From NCBI GenBank assembly GCA_963823435.1, contig CAWGLN010000013.1:1-64000 (forward strand): 64,000 bases of DNA, in the 5' to 3' direction. This document shows, one piece after another, positions 63,570 through 64,000 of this stretch; the first letter of the stretch is position 1; each line of letters begins with the position of its first letter. The DNA is from CAKZML01 sp963823435. Lineage in GTDB: Bacteria > Pseudomonadota > Gammaproteobacteria > Steroidobacterales > BM003. The notes beneath the pieces were generated by a model, which saw nothing but the letters and a program-made list of their open reading frames with translations, had not been told where the DNA came from and ran no database searches. Both the position numbers and the translations under genes were made by a program.

Positions 63570-64000
63570 CTACTTTAACAGTTCCCGATACTTCGCGAGT
63601 TCCCGCCGGGCAACCAGCATACGATGCACCTCATCGGGACCATCGGCAAGCCGCAGGGTTCTCTGGTTGGCGTACATTTCCGCCAGCGGGAAATCCTGGC
63701 AGACACCGGCACCACCGTGCATCTGGATGGCACGATCAATCACCCGCAGGGCGACATTGGGCGCCACCACCTTGATCTGGCTGATCTCGCTGGCCGCCGC
63801 CTTGTTGCCGACGTTGTCCATCAACCAGGCCGCCTTGAGCACCAGCAAGCGCGCCTGTTCGATTTCGATCCTGGATTCTGCGATCACGTCAAAGTTACCG
63901 CCCAGCTTGAGCAGGGGCTTGCCAAACGCGGTGCGCTGCATGCCTCGTCGTATCATCATTTCCAGGGCTCTTTCGGCCGTGCCTATGGAGCGCATGCAAT
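63570..64000 (-). CDS. Acyl-CoA dehydrogenase, C-terminal part (runs off window)
   Basis: At least 143 residues of the C-terminal helical domain. GTAERALEMMIRRGMQRTAFG, FAD/oxyanion region IQMHGGAGVCQDFPLAEMY and LRLADGPDEVHRMLVARREL. The rest lies beyond 64000. The ADGPDEVHR end is typical of ACAD10/11-like enzymes. Would pass electrons to ETF and then to the ETF-QO encoded at 17345. Confidence 0.92.
   Translation of the reverse strand, partial: CMRSIGTAERALEMMIRRGMQRTAFGKPLLKLGGNFDVIAESRIEIEQARLLVLKAAWLMDNVGNKAAASEISQIKVVAPNVALRVIDRAIQMHGGAGVCQDFPLAEMYANQRTLRLADGPDEVHRMLVARRELAKYRELLK

Noticed and set aside
1..64000. tRNA, rRNA and CRISPR arrays
   Set aside because: No tRNA arms, rRNA cores or regularly spaced repeats were recognised by eye in the intergenic regions; a tRNAscan or Rfam run would settle this.

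Overview
The window reads as one contig of a heterotrophic, respiring gammaproteobacterium from about 5.1 kb to the right edge. Anchors are xerD-dsbC, fdxA, zapE, proB-proA, metB, gpmA, msrPQ and the large NAD-glutamate dehydrogenase. The first ~5.1 kb differs. It carries a sigma-54 activator, two histidine kinases, receiver modules and a DUF4388-like protein, in a codon style and frameshift density unlike the rest. It may be a chimeric contig end or foreign DNA.

Layout. 1-5.1 kb: fragmented signalling genes. 5.3-9.2 kb: NUDIX hydrolase, ferredoxin, dsbC, xerD, acyltransferase. 9.2-19 kb: a branched-chain acyl-CoA block: fused isobutyryl-CoA mutase, thiolase, methylglutaconyl-CoA hydratase, HMG-CoA lyase, a 3-hydroxyacyl-CoA dehydrogenase-type SDR and ETF-ubiquinone oxidoreductase. 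19-20.7 kb: zapE and a redoxin. 20.8-25.1 kb: an A+T-richer accessory stretch with at least three integron attC sites between small cargo genes, plus other repeats, and no integrase in view. 25.4-31.4 kb: small housekeeping and stress genes, including two RRM proteins on opposite strands. 31.4-34.3 kb: tyrosine breakdown (hmgA, hppD) divergent from a MarR regulator across an 18-bp perfect palindrome. 34.5-40.6 kb: NAD-GDH, phosphoglycerate mutase, DksA-like protein. 40.6-43.6 kb: an ApbE / DUF3570 / DUF4266 / thioredoxin-like operon of unknown role. 43.9-47.4 kb: M23 peptidase, TesB, MsrPQ. 47.4-53.6 kb: isoprenoid block. 53.6-58.5 kb: proA, proB and metB, the last behind an S-box (SAM-I) riboswitch. 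58.5-64 kb: short-chain dehydrogenases, a kinase-like phosphotransferase and an acyl-CoA dehydrogenase cut by the window edge.

The most striking locus is the isoprenoid block. It encodes a mevalonate pathway from HMG-CoA to IPP/DMAPP (diphosphomevalonate decarboxylase, phosphomevalonate kinase, HMG-CoA reductase, mevalonate kinase, type 1 IPP isomerase) with a prenyl diphosphate synthase divergent from it. Most gammaproteobacteria use the MEP pathway. HMG-CoA reductase and mevalonate kinase appear as one continuous reading frame, so two consecutive steps would be carried by a single ~758-residue protein. HMG-CoA synthase is not in the window.

Many true genes are split by single-base indels, mostly apparent one-base insertions. 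I treat these as probable sequence errors and annotate the whole gene, saying where the frame breaks. No rRNA, tRNA or CRISPR array was recognised.
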